From positions 1 to 24,740 of the forward strand of contig JAZSDT010000075.1 of the NCBI GenBank assembly GCA_045531285.1: a stretch of 24,740 bases of DNA, read 5' to 3'. Position 1 is the stretch's first letter. Each line of letters opens with the position of its first letter. The notes beneath the pieces were generated by a model. It was given only the letters and a program-made list of their open reading frames with translations, did not search any database and was not told where the DNA came from. The stretch is from RGIG6353 sp045531285. GTDB lineage: Bacteria > Bacillota > Clostridia > Oscillospirales > SIG627. Positions 22,883 to 24,740 of the stretch are shown here, piece after piece. The translations under genes were made by a program, and so were the position numbers.

Positions 22883-24310
22883 CTACTCAAATATAAACGA
22901 ATAAATATGTGCATCGCAAAGCTTGATCTTCAATTTGACAACCTTACCGTTCAGCTCAGACAGCGGCTTTGAAAATTCAACTAAGCGCTCTGTGCTGTCG
23001 CCAAAAAGCGTATAAGATGAATACCCTTCCAGTTCATTTCCTTCCTCGTCGCAAAAAGCTATATCGACACCTCCTGCGCAGGATGTGGCAAAGTTTATTT
23101 TCATTGCGCTTCCTTCAAAGGTAAAGGGCTTTGTGACAATGCAAGCACCGTCATAAGCTCCGTACCAAGAGAAAAATCCGTCCAACCGCAACGTCATTCT
23201 TCGAAAATGCGTACTCTTTAAACGATAGTTTTCGCCCACGTACATAGAAATTTCATTTGACTGCCCCCGGATATCCGACTTGGTTTCAACCATTCCGTAT
23301 GTAGTATAACAGTTTCCGTACCACCAATTGTATCGGTTCTCGGGACCGGGAGTAAGAAACGCCTCGTCCCGTCTGTTAAAGACAAATCCGTCATTTGAAG
23401 TCATAATGAGACAATCGGTAAAAGCAGTTCCCTCCCTGCCGTATTTTTCGGTCATCATTGTGCGTCTGTCGGGAATAGGCATATGATCAAGATTCTGTTT
23501 CACGCTTGCCCTGTCGGTATAACGGACAGGAAAACCTATAAACAAATCTGCAGCGCGGTAATATCTTGTAATCTGATTTGTATAAAGTGCCGCATCGCTT
23601 TGTCCCTCGTCAAAACGTATTCTGCCATGTACTGTCCAGTTGACAAAATCAGGACTTGTTGCAACTCTCACGTCACGTACGTCATTGACAAGACTTGTGG
23701 TGTTCCAATCCGAAATTTCATCGCCGTTAGGACGGTGGAATGCTCTGAAATACAAAAAATACTGCTGTGTTTTTTCGTCCCAAAAGGTAATATTGAAGGT
23801 ATCAAAGGTGCCGGAAAAATCAAAGTAACGCATTTCTTTAAAGCTGTAACCGTCGGCACTTGCAAAATAACAAAGCTTTTCTCTTTGCCCGGGAGCCGGA
23901 CGCTTTGATCCGATAGCTTTGAATTTTTCTTCTTTTGGGCAATTGGGGTTGGTGTCGTAAAATACAGCGAAATTGTCAATCTCTTCGTCACGCATATAAA
24001 CGATGTTGGTGTGCTTAGTGCCACCTGCTTCGTATAATCCAACGTCAACCTTTTCAAATGTTATACCGTCATAGCTTTCTGCAACGCACACGGATGAACG
24101 GCACAAACCGCCTGAAGCTCGGTAATACAATCGGTATTTGTCACCAATCTTCATAACGCTTGAATAACCGTTGTGCACTCCTTCCCAAACGTCGTCGCAT
24201 ACAAGGGCAAGATTTTTCATTGAAGGTTTATGGGATATTATTTGCAGCTTATCACTGCTTTCGATAAGCTTGTCATCCCAACAAAGAACACGTCCTGTTA
24301 TATTTTTCAT
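22883..24310 (-). CDS. Five-bladed beta-propeller protein, GH43/GH130-type
   Basis: This 475-residue protein has no signal peptide. Blade-type repeats are visible: NGYSSVMKIGDKYRLYYRAS (47-66), SYDGITFEKVDVG, YSFKEMRYFDFSG, TTSLVNDVRDVRVATSPDFVNWTVHG and TSNDGFVFNRRDE. The blades are followed by a C-terminal beta-sandwich (about 370-475). This fold is shared by GH32, GH43, GH68, GH117 and GH130 (mannoside phosphorylases). I see no decisive catalytic signature, so hydrolase versus phosphorylase stays open. The ATG at 24310 with AGAGGTG (24317-24323) is preferred over the GTG at 24319, which lies inside the ribosome binding site. It is a single gene with its own promoter. Confidence 0.82.
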   Translation of the reverse strand: MKNITGRVLCWDDKLIESSDKLQIISHKPSMKNLALVCDDVWEGVHNGYSSVMKIGDKYRLYYRASGGLCRSSVCVAESYDGITFEKVDVGLYEAGGTKHTNIVYMRDEEIDNFAVFYDTNPNCPKEEKFKAIGSKRPAPGQREKLCYFASADGYSFKEMRYFDFSGTFDTFNITFWDEKTQQYFLYFRAFHRPNGDEISDWNTTSLVNDVRDVRVATSPDFVNWTVHGRIRFDEGQSDAALYTNQITRYYRAADLFIGFPVRYTDRASVKQNLDHMPIPDRRTMMTEKYGREGTAFTDCLIMTSNDGFVFNRRDEAFLTPGPENRYNWWYGNCYTTYGMVETKSDIRGQSNEISMYVGENYRLKSTHFRRMTLRLDGFFSWYGAYDGACIVTKPFTFEGSAMKINFATSCAGGVDIAFCDEEGNELEGYSSYTLFGDSTERLVEFSKPLSELNGKVVKLKIKLCDAHIYSFIFE

Positions 24311-24333
24311 TAATTTCACCTCTCATCACAAAA

Positions 24334-24362
24334 ATCTTATCATTTTTAAAGTCTTATGTCAA
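24334..24362 (-). promoter_or_regulatory. Promoter of the beta-propeller gene
   Basis: On the - strand a perfect TTGACA (24357-24362) and TAAGAT (24334-24339) are 17 nt apart. The leader before the ATG at 24310 is short. Confidence 0.82.
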
Positions 24363-24440
24363 TCATAAATAAAGCCAAAAAGAAAATAATTTTGTCCTTA
24401 TATGACACTATATTTTGCCATTAATTTTTGCCTGAGACAT

Positions 24441-24549
24441 AAAAAGCGGTCAGCGACCGCTGGCAATGCTCGCCTATCCAAAGCTTTGCATACGTTCAAA
24501 AAAGCGAAACGGCGAGGTTGATTTAATGCAATTTCCTGGCATATAAAAA
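24441..24549 (-). repeat. Dispersed repeat, copy E (second subtype, full length)
   Basis: On the - strand it has the first-half consensus (TATGCCAGGAAATTGC to CAACCTCGCCG), then a middle different from copies A, C and D (TTTTTTGAACGTATGC, AGCTTTGGATAGGCGAGC), and the terminal hairpin AGCGGTC-GCT-GACCGCT (24445-24461) with T5. CTCGCC and GGCGAG are complementary. It starts in the T-tract of the tRNA-Arg fragment's terminator. Confidence 0.93.
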
Positions 24550-24572
24550 AAGCCGGCAGCAAACGCTGTCGG
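24545..24572 (-). terminator. Terminator downstream of the tRNA-Arg fragment
   Basis: CCGACAGC and GCTGCCGG (24565-24572 and 24553-24560) form a stem with one mismatch around a 4-nt loop, followed on the - strand by C and T7. It is probably the original tRNA gene terminator. Confidence 0.82.
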
Positions 24573-24577
24573 ATTTT

Positions 24578-24621
24578 TGGCACCCGCAGCGAGAATCGAA
24601 CTCACAACTGCCCCTTAGGAG
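24578..24621 (-). pseudogene. 3' fragment of a tRNA-Arg(CCU) gene; probable attachment-site scar
   Basis: Read on the - strand, 44 nt match the 3' part of a tRNA. They comprise anticodon loop CTCCTAA with anticodon CCT (24617-24619), 3' anticodon arm GGGGC, T-arm GTGAG-TTCGATT-CTCGC, 3' acceptor strand TGCGGGT, discriminator G and an encoded CCA. The sequence upstream (TACGTTTTG) cannot form the 5' anticodon arm, D-arm or acceptor, so this is not a working tRNA. A break exactly at the anticodon loop, with the 3' end and terminator intact, is the usual result of integration by a tyrosine recombinase into a tRNA gene. The intact tRNA should be at the other end of the element. Confidence 0.8.
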
Positions 24622-24740
24622 CAAAACGTAACGCATTTTTCATAGCGTTAAATCGTGTTCGTTAAATCCGCAAAATCCGCTTAAATACAGGCTTTGTGAG
24701 AGTTTTTTGCATTATGGCGTGTTATTGAATTTCATCTCGT
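24622..24740. mobile_element. Probable terminal segment of an integrated element, body beyond the window
   Basis: This AT-rich stretch adjoins the break point of the tRNA-Arg fragment and has no gene. It holds an inverted repeat TAACGC/GCGTTA (24629-24634 and 24645-24650), GTTAAATC twice (24647-24654 and 24661-24668) and AAATCCGC twice (24664-24671 and 24673-24680). These could be recombinase or arm-type binding sites. No integrase is visible inside the window, so the assignment depends on the tRNA scar. Confidence 0.5.

Noticed and set aside
24398..24583. A 61-codon - strand frame at the right end.
   Set aside because: It runs through the tRNA terminator and repeat copy E, has no ribosome binding site and no recognisable protein character.
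24578..24660. A complete tRNA-Arg gene on the - strand.
   Set aside because: Only the anticodon loop to the CCA is present. The upstream sequence cannot pair with the 3' anticodon arm or acceptor strand and lacks a D-arm.

Overview
The window reads as a chromosomal segment of an uncultured, gut-type low-to-moderate GC Firmicute of class Clostridia. This rests on strong GAGGTG/AGGAG ribosome binding sites, TTGACA-17-TATAAT-type promoters, U-tailed hairpin terminators and the gene families present. I cannot name a genus. Almost all of the DNA is coding, in short-gap operons on both strands.

Layout. (1) 1-1436, + strand: the 3' part of an unrecognised gene, then ruvX, which appears to start at a non-AUG (AUU or AUC) codon, then a 73-residue helical protein. 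(2) 1611-9598, - strand: a likely seven-gene operon. In transcription order it holds a DUF4838/alpha-glucuronidase-like protein, a calcineurin-like phosphoesterase, a TIM-barrel sugar isomerase/epimerase, a PHP phosphatase, an aldo/keto reductase, ribF, and a membrane-anchored S11 D,D-peptidase homologue with altered motifs. (3) 9787-12162, - strand: a GH38 alpha-mannosidase, divergent from an AraC-type regulator (12278-13078, + strand), with clear promoters facing each way. (4) 13327-16925, - strand: four paralogous TIM-barrel isomerase/epimerases in alternating B-A-B-A order under one strong promoter. (5) 17052-22746, + strand: an aldo/keto reductase, a DUF4091/GH123-like protein and a 1040-residue GH106-like glycosidase. 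(6) 22883-24310, - strand: a five-bladed beta-propeller protein of the GH43/GH130 type. (7) 24545-24740: a 3' fragment of a tRNA-Arg(CCU) gene with its terminator, followed by what looks like the edge of an integrated element lying beyond the window.

Taken together, regions 2-6 look like a cytoplasmic carbohydrate-processing locus. Several glycosidase-type proteins, none with a signal peptide, would release sugars that AraC-controlled isomerases/epimerases and reductases then convert. No transporter, Gfo/Idh/MocA dehydrogenase or sugar kinase is present, so substrate and uptake route are unknown.

The most unusual structure is not a gene. A dispersed repeat of about 105 bp occurs six times, plus a stub. 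Every copy lies just downstream of an intrinsic terminator, in the same orientation relative to it, and ends in its own terminator-like GC-rich hairpin with a T-tract. The hairpin shows compensatory base changes between copies. I read it as a terminator-targeting small mobile element or a terminator-associated structured module. The alternating quartet of TIM-barrel enzymes, the non-AUG ruvX start and the tRNA-Arg attachment scar are the other main points of interest.
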